The position numbers were made by a program, and so were the translations under genes. This document shows positions 45,635-57,199 of a stretch of DNA of 64,000 nucleotides, in pieces; within the stretch, counting starts at the first letter, position 1; each line of letters starts with the position of its first letter. The notes under the pieces were generated by a model that worked only from the letters and a program-made list of their open reading frames with translations, searched no databases and was not told the DNA's origin. Source of the stretch: Xiphydria camelus (taxonomy: Eukaryota > Arthropoda > Insecta > Hymenoptera > Xiphydriidae); assembly GCA_963678675.1 (NCBI GenBank), contig OY783197.1:2018400-2082399 (forward strand), given 5' to 3'.

Positions 45635-45852
45635 CACTGAGAAAAAAAAATCAGGTAAAACGACAAAATATATCTAGTTAAACTCGTCTAGTTATTCTAA
45701 CCAAAATACTGGTCCATTACACCAAATATTTAGTTATTCTAATTAATGAGTGGTGAGTCTGACCAAACAGATTTAGGATTCATATTTCACCAAATAATTT
45801 GGTCATCGTCTCCAGGATTTTGGTTAGATTGACCAGGTTATTTTTCTCAGTG
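45635..45852. mobile_element. CACTGAG-class MITE (218 bp)
   Basis: Starts CACTGAGAAAAAAAAATCAG and ends GGTTATTTTTCTCAGTG, with the family interior (ATTCTAACCAAAATACTGG, GTCATCGTCTCCAGGATTTTGG as separate stretches). Confidence 0.8.
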
Positions 45853-46592
45853 AAGAAATAAAACGAGAGTCAATATGAAAATAAGAGATTTTATCGATCG
45901 ATCGAGGGAAATAATGAGTCGCGAGGCGACCGATCACTGGTGCTATTATCTCGTAGGTGTTAAGACCGACTCCCACTCCCGAAAACCGATAAGACGCTCG
46001 AAGCGATCGTATCGGTTTTCGAGTGTGAACTCGGAGTCGCGGTATCAGAAACGAAAGTCGCTCAATTTCGTCGATCGAACCGCACCGCTCGTTCCAGGGT
46101 TCTCCGTTGAGCAACGTTCCGCGATTTTTTATCAACGTCCGCGCGACGTCGCAATTTTATCCGGACGAGAAAACGATCTCGTGCAAATATAATTTGCAAC
46201 GCGGCGTGCCGAGCGTATCAGCTGTGCCGAGATAACGAGATATTTCTCCAAAAAAATTGAAGAAAGAAGAATTTTTAACGTTCCTTATATTTGACGCGAA
46301 CGAATATTGGAAACAAAGCGTATCTCTTGACGGGGCGAAGAAATTCGAAGATATTTTACGGGACGTTGACCTCGGCGACCTCGACGCGGAGAACGAACGG
46401 TGCAATTGTATCAAGGGATGTGACACTGCGCCCTCCCGAAAGCGCGAGTTCGATTTTATAATACGATAACGGGATGACATCCTGCATATGGTGCTATGTA
46501 AAGAAAAAAAATGAGAAGGACGGATCCTACGCTTACTCTACGCGCTCAAAGGGTGCGGTTACGGGGTCACAAAGTTTCCACGTTTACACACT

Positions 46593-47420
46593 CAGAGAAA
46601 TAATTCGGGGAAATATTTCTTGAACGAAGAAAATATGACGTTCAAATTTGTTTAAATACAGATTCTCTCGGTCAATGAATACGTAGTCTTGATTCAAGAA
46701 TACTTTCGTCGGAACAAGAAATTCTTCCTGCGTGAAAAGAACAATTCGGTCTTCCGATAATTTTTTTACCGCAGATTTGAAAAATTTGGACATTAATTAT
46801 TTACCCCGTATTTTTTATCTTCGCCCTTATTTAAGCTGAAAAGTGACATTTTGAAATGCAGCTACCTCATCGTTGCTTGGCATAAGTGCATCTTTTTTGA
46901 GGTTTGATTACGTCACAATGTCGTGGAGAGAAACGCATTTATAATTCAGCGATATCAAAATACGTGTGCACAGACTATAAGTCGAATTTTTAAAACAGCC
47001 AATTTTTTACGGGAAAACCGAATTACTCGAATCTACCAAATATTTTCTGGCTCCATCTTGGAATTCGGTTTCCTCGCATATAATTTTTTTATCGCAGATT
47101 AGCCAAACTTGGACGAAATTATTTCCTCTATTTTTTTTCGTTTTTCATTTTCGCCCTTATTTTAGCTGCAAAAAACGACGTTTCCAAATGCAGCTACGTC
47201 ATCGTGTCGTAAACCCGTCTTATAAATCTGCGAATAATTATTTTTCCGGACATTTCTTTGTCACTCGATATCGAATACGCGTACCTACAGATTACAGATT
47301 AAACTTGAAAACTGAATACTTTTTCTTACGAGAAGACCGAATTATTTACATCGCGCCTCCGATCGAAGAAAACACTTCTTCGTCGCCAGTAATCATTTAT
47401 CTCGGTGTACTGTGACAAGT
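46593..47420. repeat. Dispersed repeat with a direct duplication of about 320 bp
   Basis: ATCGCAGATT...TTGGAC..ATTATTT...CGCCCTTATTTNAGCTG...AAATGCAGCTACSTCATCG occurs at about 46768-46880 and again at about 47092-47205. Related copies are at 51470-51830 and, in part, 54780-54970 and 63150-63700. Non-coding; ends are not defined. Confidence 0.6.
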
Positions 47421-47539
47421 CCATCATATCGACCACAAAAGACGACGCGTTTATGTACTTATAGCGATAGCAGCGAGCGCGTTGTACGCAACCACCCACC
47501 TGAATAAATGATAAATCGCACGCCCCCGCACAGCTTCCC

Positions 47540-48420
47540 CTGAAAACCCGATCGAACGGTGAGAGACCACCCCCGCGCGATCGTCCTCCCATCCGATCTC
47601 CCTTTCGCGCTCAACCCCCGGCTCTACAGGTGCAGCGCCACCGCCCGGAAATGCACCACGCCACGACAACCCCTCGCGTTGTCACGGCCGCGTTTGCGTA
47701 ACGATCCCGGCGAAGAGAGAGGAACGCGAGCGGCCAAAGGCATGAATGGAGAGGAGCGAGCGAGACGCTGGCGCGCCGACGACCACGAGGAGGAGGAGGG
47801 GGAGGAGGTCCGACGCCGTCTCCTTAGCGCGCGGGGCGGCGAGAGGGAGCGCTGCGAGGTCGAGGAATAGAAAGGTGGGTGCCGCCGAGTAGAGCGAGAG
47901 GAGCGCGACGACGACGACGACGACGGGGTTGCGACGCTCGCCGTCGAAGCGGAGCGAGCGAGAAGCGATGACGAAGGAGGGGGGGGGGGGGGAGGTGGAT
48001 CGTCGTATAGTGGCGGTAATCGGTCTGGTGGAGTTAAGGGCTGGTGGGGTGGAGAGGGGCTGCGTCTGTGTGCGTATAGGAAAGCGCAGAGTGCACGACC
48101 GCCGCCGCCGCCGCCTGCAGCAGTCTTCCGATGCGCCTCGCGTTGTTCGCTCGCGCGAGCGCGCGTCGCTGTCGTGGTATTGTCGGCCGCGGTGATAACG
48201 GGACACGCTGCATGTGATAGCGAACTGATCGGCAGCTGAGCGGGGTGTCGGGATGACGATTATTCGCGGGGGGGGGGGGGGGGTGACGATGACCGGTTCG
48301 TTCGGGGGAGTGATCGTGTGTGATTCGCTCCTTGGAGGCGGAAGTGTACGTTGAATGCGATTATTCGCCCCCCCTCCTTCTCCCTTCGGGTCTCTTTGAG
48401 TATCTTCCGGGGTCCGTCAT
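47540..48420. other. CpG-rich block with homopolymer runs, possible promoter island
   Basis: GAC and GAG triplet runs, CpG-rich sequence and poly-G tracts (47975-47991 and 48269-48281) lie here, about 4 kb past ZIP11. All frames are low-information. The composition resembles CpG-rich promoter DNA of some insects and could belong to a neighbouring gene outside this window, but nothing in the sequence proves it. Confidence 0.3.
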
Positions 48421-49198
48421 ATCAGCTGATTTTTTTTTTTTCGCTGCCGCCCGCGCGAATTATTACTGCGCTGAGAAGAAGATTCTGTCAAATCGATTAA
48501 ACGTTTCGACGAATATTCGCAATTAAATTGAGAGGGTGGGTATTGAGAGACTGACTGAAGCGGGTTGAGAGAGTCGGAATTTGTTCGTAGGAAAGTGGTG
48601 GCCATTTGAGGGATGTTTTTTTTTACGCATAATACTACAAAAGTCCATGCATTGTATTTCCAGAAAAGGCGATAGAAAATTTGAAAGACACGTGTTTGCG
48701 TAAGAGTTACTTTCGTTTTGTGTCATTCGATCTTTCAGTGGCCGCCCTGTATTTTATCGGGTCAAATAATATTCGCTTGTCCTGAATAAATACTTTCTTA
48801 ATTAAAGTCGTTTTTATTTGATCGAGGTATTTTTTCGAGGCAAGAAAACATTTTATACGGGCAAAAAATTATTACTTATATATATATATAAGCTAATAAA
48901 ATATTTTAACGCAACTGTTCAATTGAATGTTTAGGTAACAACATACCTTCTTAGTAAATGTATTTTGTTGAGCCAGGGAAATATTTTATCAGGGAAAATG
49001 ATTATTATTTGGGTTGGTAAAGTATTTTATCGCGACTATTCGACTGAATATTTGGTTGATTTTAACGGATCTTTTTCTCAGCGTGGAAGCGATTGCGTGC
49101 GCGTTAAAAAAAAACTGCGGTGCGGGCCTATATAGACCGCTTTTGACGTTAGATAACTGTGGCACGAGATTGAATGAGGCCGGATGTGGTAGGGTATT

Positions 49199-49410
49199 TA
49201 AAAGTGGGATAGATGCCCCAGTTTCCGTTTGACTTTGAACGCGATTATCTCTAAACGCAGTGGAGATAAACGAAAAGTGTACAATAACTTTTATAGTTAA
49301 AATGCACATAAACATTTTTCATTTAAACTTTTCTTCGATATCTGCAATTGATTTCGAGATAATTGACTTTGAATTCACCCTTTAATCAGGGCATCTTTCC
49401 CACTTTTACC
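49199..49410. mobile_element. Single complete unit of the 174-bp repeat family with terminal inverted repeats
   Basis: The ends TAAAAGTGGGATAGATGCCC and GGGCATCTTTCCCACTTTTA are inverted. The interior is the familiar GCGATTATCTC...CGAGATAATTGA palindrome. As a single bounded unit of about 212 bp it looks like the parental MITE from which the tandem arrays at 21133-21665 and 25366-26065 derive. Confidence 0.7.
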
Positions 49411-49438
49411 TTATGTTATACATATGTATATTGCATCA

Positions 49439-49575
49439 CTAATGCCAAAAGGGCGTATAAACTATTATCCCTTTATTCGCTCAAATTTGCCTTAATAGCA
49501 ATAAAGTTAAAAAAATGGGAAACCTTAAAGCAAAAGAACGTGTAGAATGTAGTCGATACGCCCTTTTGGCATTAA
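49439..49575. mobile_element. 137-bp short element with AATGCCAAAAGGGCGTA ends
   Basis: CTAATGCCAAAAGGGCGTAT on the left is mirrored by ATACGCCCTTTTGGCATTAA on the right; the interior is AT-rich and unpaired. It lies only about 30 bp from the preceding MITE. Confidence 0.75.
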
Positions 49576-49829
49576 TTTTCTTAAAAATCATGGAAACAAT
49601 GCCATAAATTCGTATCGACCGTATCCCATGTGTCCTTTGTCCTTTAATTTTTCACATTTTTATTTTACCATATTTAGAACTCCTACGTATTTCTATCAGT
49701 TGCTACAACAATTTTTTTTTGTAAGTCCTCTTGACTTTTGCAATACTTGAAGGACATACAGTAGCGTGTACGACTTTTTGACATTAGTGACGCGATATAT
49801 TATTACATAGGGTAGGTCCCCAAGTCGGT

Positions 49830-50700
49830 GTTAACAATTAGCACCATTACTTTTATCACGTACAATTAGAAGCTTTGAATAATTGACTAGACGTTTATTA
49901 TAGGCGCCTTTGAAGGGAAGAATTTCGAGAGAACGTAACTCGAATGACGTTTCTTGATGGGGGAAGTCAATTGGACTTGCATTCGAAATGCCAGAGGCAG
50001 GTACCGCGTCAAAACACTCGAAATTTCGAAGCCGGAAAAATCTCGACGAGCTTTTTCGATGCGGCAACCAAACGCGCGCGCGCGCGATTTTCGATTCGGG
50101 TCGTTGACCGCGCGCACAAGGAGAGTTCCTCCTCTTCCTTCGCGCGGTACCTACGGCCGTGCGTACCCGCATACGCCAGTCTAGAAAGAAAGTCGATGAA
50201 AACGTTTTCTGGCGCGCGAACAATGAAAGAGGACCTCGTTATAACGGGATCCTTCGCGGCGCCGCAGGATCCGCCTCGGCGTCTGTAGCCTCTGGAATTT
50301 CCGTCCGCGCGCGCGTCATTCTCGGCGACGAGACGGAGAGGAGTTTTTTTTTTCCATTTTCATTAGTTTCCCCGAGTCGAGTTCGCGAACGTTCGAGTCC
50401 GTTGCTTCTATTCACGCCGGCGGCTTTAACCCTCTCGAGCCTCCCCCCCCCCCCCCCCCTCCTTCCTGTCGGCCAACGTGCTTCCGACAAAAAGTGATCA
50501 ACGAACTCAAACGAGAAGCGGAAGTCGTAGGAAGCGCTCAATCGGTACGGCCGCTTCGCGTCCTAGAGATCCCTTCGTACGCGCGTACGCACGCGCGTAG
50601 ATATGTGGGGTAGAGCCCTGGGCAGTCGTTGCGAGGGACGCGTTAAGGTAGTTCTGTCGTGTAGGACCGTATTCGGTGGGCGTATAAGGTGGCCCGATTA
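49830..50700. other. Mixed CpG-rich segment with poly-C tract
   Basis: A C tract of about 17 bases lies at 50442-50458. Frames on both strands overlap and are low-information. No gene is supported. Confidence 0.4.
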
Positions 50701-51260
50701 AATTTGATTAAAGAAATTTTTTTTTTTTTTTTCGTAACAATCATAAGTGACAACGTACTGATCGACCTAAAGAAATGAAACATTTTTAGCGTTATTCTTC
50801 TGGTAGTTTAGTAATTAGGTATACATATATCGCGTCAACTTACTGTCAAAACCTCCTGAGTCTGGTTTTTGAGACATTGAGGTTCTTCGGCTATTCGTAT
50901 TCTTAAATGTGTCAGCTTTTTAAAGTCTTCTAAAGTCATACTTTTTGTCGGCGAGATTCTAAAGATTGACAACTTTAAGTTACGTTTTCTCAACCAATCG
51001 GTCGTTAATTTACGTGTTTTCATTCAATTGGTCGGTAAGACCCTTTTATTCTTGAATATTAAATTTTTAATTCATTTCAGAAATATAGTAAACATTTTTT
51101 TTCATAAATCTGCAGCGTATAGAAGTCATGGAAATGTGAAAATAAATCCCATTCTTTTCTATGCTTACGAGCTCATTTTCAATTTAATTTTTCTTGCGAA
51201 AATCGTCGGTAATTTCCCTTCAAATTTGTTTAATAGATCAGCACTAGTTTGGTAAACATT
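50690..51260. repeat. Dispersed repeat, copy 1 (about 560 bp)
   Basis: GGCCCGATTAAATTTGATTAA, GTACTGATCGACCTAAAGAA, TTTTCATTCAATTGGTCGGT and the AATATTAAATTTTTAATTC block recur in the same order at 60165-60830. The two copies are about 9.5 kb apart and diverged. No coding frame or clear terminal repeats. Confidence 0.65.
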
Positions 51261-51996
51261 ACATCAAAGAATAAAATTTCCTGTAATCTTTCGTCCGGTG
51301 ATAGAACTACCTACTTAAAGAGAGTAGTTGCAATGAAATACTTTATTAGCTCAAAATAATGTTAATCTCTTCCGAAAAAATACTTTTTGGCTTAAGTAAC
51401 ATATTTCCTTCTTCTGAAGACAAGAGTGAATGTTATTTGAATTGGTAAAATATTGATTTCGGTTCTTTCGTTAATTTTTTCTATTGTAGACTTGAAAAAT
51501 GTGGACAAAATTATTTAGACCGTATTTTTCTCTCTTCACTCTCGACCTTTCGTAAGCTGGAATATGATATTTGGAAATGCAGCATACGTCACGGTATTGT
51601 AAGTCTATCTCTCTCGCACGCTTTTCAATGACGTCATAATGTAGCAGAGAGAAACGCACTTATAATTTTGCTAGCAATTATTTTTCCGGGCATTTTCTTC
51701 CTCGCATGAGTATCGAATACGTATAAAGATTACAAATTGAATTCAAAGATATATGAATATTTTTTCACGCGATAACCGAATTGCCACTGTTCGACTAAAC
51801 GTTTAGCTGGTTTTTTTACCGAATTGTTTCCCCGGCGCAGACTCGCGAAGAACGGAAGTGGCCTCGTTCCGTTTCTTTTTTAAATCCCTCCCATTTTCCT
51901 CGACCGCTCGACGTATTTCTCTCTCTCTCTCTCCGATTTCCCCCTCCCCGCCGCCCATCGCCGCGTTTTTCCGATCGGCCGAACGAGCACAGAGAA

Positions 51997-52002
<6 letters not shown>

Positions 52003-52025
<23 letters not shown>
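52003..52025. repeat. (GA)n microsatellite
   Basis: Uninterrupted GA dinucleotides over about 23 bases; a (CT)n run lies just upstream near 51919-51932. The two could pair as a long hairpin. Confidence 0.85.
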
Positions 52026-52027
<2 letters not shown>

Positions 52028-52842
52028 CGAAGGCGCAGAGCCGCGACCCTGGCGCAAGAAAGTCGATTTTCGAGAATGTATAGCGTTCCACTCGACGTCT
52101 CTTCCGCGGCGCGCGCGCGCACGGCGCTCTGGAATGCGAGATGCCGAAAAGAGTGGTGGAAGGGCCCCGTTTTCTTCCCATCGCCACTACGCTACTCCCC
52201 GAGTGAGTAACTATACGAGCATACCTGACGTTTCCTTTTTGCTCCCGTTGCTTATCACCGCGGGGCCGTTTTTACGCCCCCTCTCGCCTTGAGAGGAGGG
52301 CAGCCGCGTAGGTGCGACTGTTTTTTTTTTTTTGGAAAAAGAAACAAGCGCCGGACGAAATGCGTAGAGCGAAACGTCGGTAGGTGCAACGAGATAATCG
52401 TGATTAAGGCGGATGCCCTTTACCCCTCGCGCGTAATTAAGGATGCGACGGTTAAGACGGATATCCGTATAGGGATGCGAGTTGCGTGTGCGCAGAGACG
52501 CTCTGGCGTGTGATTCGCTTCTACAGGAAGCGAAAATTAAAAAAACTTTTAACCAATAGAAAATTAAATACCTACTTATATATAAAGTCAATTTAAAAAA
52601 TGTAAAACGTTTAAACTTATTAGATCAAATTTGATAATTTTTAATCGATGCAAAACTACATATTTGAAATCAACATGAGAAATTTGATAATTTTTATTTT
52701 ATTAAGAAATAGTTAATTAATCAATTTCAAAATTCGATATTCAAAATCAATCAACTGTCGGGGACCGATTCTATAATCATTATCGCTCCCCGGTGACGAC
52801 TGATTGTGAGTCGTCTTTCGTCGAGACGAACGCTGACAAAAA

Positions 52843-52901
52843 ACTCGAGTTGGCCCCTCGCGCCCGTTACCCTCCACGACAACGAGGGGCCAACTCGGAG
52901 T
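52843..52901. repeat. Compact hairpin, GAGTTGGCCCCTCG family
   Basis: ACTCGAGTTGGCCCCTCG pairs with CGAGGGGCCAACTCGGAGT around a loop of about 22 bases. Same core as 33836-33947 and 61118-61171, in unrelated flanks. Confidence 0.75.
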
Positions 52902-53045
52902 CCCCGGAATAACGCAGCAGTCGACTCCGCGCCGATAACTTTCATTGAAGCGCGCACGGATACGGTGAGATCGGCCCCGTGTTGGTAGCCGAGCGACCGA
53001 CCGGCGAGAAGCTTTTAATACTGACGCGATTCTCCTGTAGAGGAC

Positions 53046-53067
53046 AGAGAGAGAGAGAGAGAGAGAG
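53046..53067. repeat. (GA)n microsatellite
   Basis: About 22 bases of GA dinucleotides; no further structure. Confidence 0.8.
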
Positions 53068-53773
53068 CCTTCGCGCGCGATCGCGCTGGCGTTAAGGAAT
53101 TTCCTCCGACGAGATTGACCGCGGCGAACCGTCCGCGGTCGTGAAAAAAGCCCGAACTATTTTAACGCTCGCGAAGCAATTGTTTAAACGACCGCGGGCG
53201 CCGTTATGCGATCGGTCCGCGCGATCGGCAAGAAACCGATCGGCCCGCTCGAATCGCTTCGTCTCGGCGCCACTTCGGAATTCGAGTATTTTCGGGCGAA
53301 ATTCTTGGGAACGAGGTTTCCTGCTGGCGACGACGACAGCCCCGCCTCCCTTGCTCTCGCGTTTCTTGCACCGCCGCAGCCTCCGCGTCGATCTTAACGG
53401 GGATATTGGCGCGCGGGGAACGATTTTCGGTCGGATCCCAATTAAGAGATTCGAGCCTAAAATCAATTTTAGCGTCGCGCTTTCGAGTGATGAAAAAAAA
53501 AAAAAAAAAAGAAGATCGGTACCGGAGGGAAATCGCGGTCTGGAAATCGTACGATCGCCCGTGTATCGGCAGTGGAGGCGCGGAAATCTGTACCTTTGTT
53601 TTTAATGAATGCGATCTACGATGTAGGAGGAGGAGGAGGTTCTGATAAATCATTTTTGAATATCGTCAAAAGAGCACCGAAAAGAATAGTAATTATGTGT
53701 CACTTGATAATAGCGCGTCATTTATTGCTCTATATATAAATAGGAAAAATTGAAATAAAGTAAATTTCATCAG

Positions 53774-53970
53774 GATAAGTGGTGGGGATTAAACGTCCTA
53801 GTTGAAGAATAAGTTCAAAATCGATTATCTCGAAATCAACTGCAGTTATCGAAGAAAAGTTTAAATGAAAAATGTTTCTCTATATTTTTATCGTAAAAAA
53901 GATACTCTACACTTTTCGCATATGTCCGCTGCTTTTTGAGATAATCGCGCTTAAAGTTAAACCGAAACTG
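53774..53970. mobile_element. 174-bp-family unit in inverse orientation, cut by a MITE
   Basis: It starts GGATAAGTGGTGGGG and contains ATCGATTATCTCGAAATC...GAGATAATCGCGC, the inverse of the other units. Its end (GTTAAACCGAAACTG) abuts the CACTGAG MITE at 53971 directly. Confidence 0.7.
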
Positions 53971-54203
53971 CACTGAGAAAAATAATTGGATTGACGTGAC
54001 AAAGCGCATCTCGTTAAATGCGTTTAGTTATTCTAATCAAAATACTGGCCAGTTGTAGCAAATATTTAGTTATTCCCACTAAAAATAGGACAGTTTAAAC
54101 AAACCAATGGAGAGAGAGAGGGGATCCATATTTTACCATACAATTTGCTCATAGTTTCCAAGATTTTGGTCGAATTGACCGAATTAATATATTTTTCTCA
54201 ACG
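53971..54203. mobile_element. CACTGAG-class MITE (about 233 bp)
   Basis: Starts CACTGAGAAAAATAATTGGA and ends ATATTTTTCTCAACG with the usual interior (ATTCTAATCAAAATACTGG). A GAGAGAGAG run sits inside. The left end abuts a truncated 174-bp-family unit. Confidence 0.75.
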
Positions 54204-54414
54204 AGCCTTTCGATTTTTCCCCGTTCCTACCGGTCGAAAAATCGACCACTCTGTATAGCTCTCGTGGAATTTACGCGCGAGCGCGATTTAGTTTCAGGAT
54301 TGCGCAACCGGCGGCTGCACATTCCGGGGACTTTCTTCTCTCACGAATTTTCACTCGGTGGAATGCGAAAGGGTCGTCAACCGGGTGGCCCTTTCACGTC
54401 TCTCTCTTCCCCCC

Positions 54415-54420
<6 letters not shown>

Positions 54421-54450
<30 letters not shown>

Positions 54451-54451
54451 G
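54421..54451. repeat. (CT)n microsatellite
   Basis: About 30 bases of CT dinucleotides in a pyrimidine-rich stretch. Confidence 0.85.
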
Positions 54452-54670
54452 CCCCGTATCTGACGTCACTCGTTGCTCCTTTTCTTTCCTTTGCCGCTTA
54501 CAGACCAGCGCGTTTCACGGTTCTCGTTCGCGTTTCTTTCCCGGGTCGCGACATATTCGGATGGATAATTCCATCGCTTGCCTCGGCGAGAGTCACTAAC
54601 AATAAGTACTATAGCCGTCTCGCATTCGTGTATGGATAACTGCACGAGTGATACGCCTCTGTGCTCAGCT

Positions 54671-54750
54671 GTAAACGAAATTCACAGTTGCCTCTTCCTT
54701 CAGGCGCGGCGTTACGAATTATCGCGCCTAGTGGAAGGCAACCCGTTTAC
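54671..54750. repeat. 80-bp hairpin, GGTTGCC/CAGGCGC family, longest copy
   Basis: GTAAACG ... GTTGCC ... CAGGCGCG on the left pair with CGCGCCTAG ... GGCAAC ... CGTTTAC on the right, around a loop of about 14 bases. The core matches hairpins at 12791-12844 and 19728-19765. Confidence 0.7.
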
Positions 54751-55229
54751 ACGTAATTCGATCTCTGAATGTGAGAAAAAAATATTCATATTTTAAAATT
54801 CATTTTATAATCTGCGCACACATTAAATCTTACACGAAAAAGAAAGTATCTGAAACAATTATTATTCGAAAAGTTATAGTTAGCTTAAATGAGGTCGAAA
54901 AGGAGAAATGAAAAAACACGGGGTAAATAATTTTGCACGTATTTTTCAAATCTGCGATTAAAACAAATTGCTCAAACTACGAATTAAAGAACGCACCGCC
55001 CTGTAGATTATAGAGGCACATACACACACGCTTACGTAAAGATTGCACGCGCGACATCGAAATTGATCTATCCACACGCCAAGTCCAATTTCGCGCAACG
55101 AATATCTCACGGATGAAAAGCGTCGAATCGAGTCTGTCTGAGATATCCTTTTGTTTGTCGCGTCGCACCCTATCAACGCGCGGTGAATATAGGTGACATT
55201 GCTCTTGGGATGCCTATGTTTACTTCACG

Positions 55230-56080
55230 GTTTTTCTTGCCGCTGCACTTGCACCAAAAGTAGCAAAGTACACGGGAAAAAAAAAAACGATATTACAGTC
55301 TTGGCAAAACTAGGTTTTGCTGCATGGAGAAAAACGTGCTGAGTATCCAGATTCTGGCGTTTTATGTGATCCACTGTGTGGTACTGGAGTGACAACTTGA
55401 ATTTGTGCAAAGCATTGCCATGCAAAGTAGTATTTCATTCCCCTCGTATGGCAAAAAGTAGTACAATATCGTATATTTTAGAATAATTTGGTATTTTTTG
55501 CAATACAACCAATGAACATAATATGGAGAAAAATGAGAAATAGTACTTTCTCTCTTCCATATTATTATGCAAGTTTACCGTATTGCAAAAAATGCTAAAT
55601 TGTTTTAAAATATGTTGTATTAAGTATACCAATTTTTGGTATAGATACGAGAGGAATGTGAAATGCTATTTTGTATGGCAATATTTTGCAAAAAAAACTC
55701 GGCTTTTCACTTCAGTACCACACAGTCGGTAACTTGATACCAGAATCTGAGTACTCAGAGTGCCAGAATCTGGATACTCATTGCTCTTCATTTCAAATCC
55801 ATTTTTCTCCGTGTGAGAACTTTTTGCTACCGTGACAAGAGTATCACCCGTGGTAGCAAAAGATATGCCCAACAGCATATAGTAATAATATTTGCTGGGA
55901 GAATACACATTGTGGTCGAAAACAAATTTACTGTGATTGTGCAGTTACACTGGCCATCATTGGACGTGTCTTTTGCTGCCACAGATGATATTTTGGTCAT
56001 GACTGCAAAACGTTCTCGGCAAAACTTAGTTTCGCTAGGACTGCAAAATCATTTTTTTCCCTGCAGGGGAAAGTAGTTTA
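55230..56080. mobile_element. Nested palindromic elements with CACGGGAAAA/TTTTCTCCGTG ends
   Basis: One element runs 55271-55813, from CACGGGAAAAAAAAAAAC to TTTTTCTCCGTG. Inside it GAGTATCCAGATTCTGG and CCAGAATCTGGATACTC are perfect inverse arms. It splits a larger unit whose flanks (AGTAGCAAAG on the left and GCTACCGTGAC on the right) continue to about 56075, with GGCAAAACTAG-type motifs in both halves. No protein is recognisable. Confidence 0.6.
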
Positions 56081-56163
56081 TATTTTGAACAAAAAATAGC
56101 CTCGGCATTTAATTTTATCGAGTCACTTTAAGGGTTACGTGTGATACGTATGTACGCTTGGCC

Positions 56164-56183
56164 GAGAGAGAGAGAGAGAGAGA
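56164..56183. repeat. (GA)n microsatellite
   Basis: About 20 bases of GA dinucleotides. Confidence 0.8.
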
Positions 56184-56543
56184 GCACTCGCGCGTATAGA
56201 AATAGTAGCGGCGGAACAGCACCGGAAGCGAAGGAGTTCCGCCCAGGCCCGGGTGCCTCGGGGGGGTCAGCGCCCTTTCGCATCCAAGAACACGCGCGCG
56301 CTATATATAGACGCGCGATTTTTCACGCCACGCGATTCCCTCGCGTTGCGCCTCCGTATATAGCGTAGCTCTATTCGTCCACGCACAGTCCCCACCCCCT
56401 CAATTCCCCGATTACCGGCGAAATCCTGAAATTATTCGGGCGCCGAGGACGTTGCCAATCGGTAGGCACGGGACAAATGTAAGGAAACTCTTCCCGCTTA
56501 GTCTGACTGCTATGTATCGGCATGAGAAGCGAGACGCGTATGC

Positions 56544-57188
56544 ACTGTAAAAAAAATGTGTTTTAAACTCAATATAATTGTACATAAAGCTTTTATCCAG
56601 TAGATACATTGATTATAAAAATTAATCATCTCCGACATGAAATTTGTAAAGACAATTTTATAAGGAAATATATTAACTTCCACATTTTATGTAAAAGTAT
56701 AATAAAAATACAAACCTTTTTACAGTGCGAAAATGCCGATGCGTGATTCTCGTTTACACTGTATAAAAATGTATATTAAACTCAATATATTATAATTATG
56801 TAAAAAGCTTTCATCCAATAAGAGTTGATTATGAAAATTAATGTGCGACGTTATGAAATTGATCAGGACAATTTCGTAAGGCAGTCTATTAATTTTCGCA
56901 ATGATATACCTACGCATTGAAAAAAAAGCTTTTTACAAGAGCATATTAAAAAAATACTAATTTGTTGGCAGTGTAAAAACACCAATGCCTAATTTGCGAT
57001 TGCACTGTATACAAATTTGTATTAAACTGAATTATTGTATATAAAACTTTTATCCGATGTGTTGATTATGAAAATTAACACACTTCGTTATGAAATCCAT
57101 AAGGAAATCTATTAATTTTCATAGTGACATATCAATTTGAAAAAAGCTTCACATCAAAATATATCGGAAATACAAATATTTTACAGTG
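56544..57188. repeat. Three tandem copies of a CACTGTA palindromic MITE
   Basis: Copies run about 56549-56728, 56757-56975 and 57005-57188. Each starts CACTGTA.AAAA.TGTRTT, contains ATTATGAAAATTAA, and ends TTTACAGTGC or GGCAGTG. The short spacers are also related (AATGCCGATGCGTGATTCTCG, ACACCAATGCCTAATTTGCG), so the repeating unit includes spacer plus element. The period is about 210-250 bp. Confidence 0.75.
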
Positions 57189-57199
57189 CAGAAACGTCA

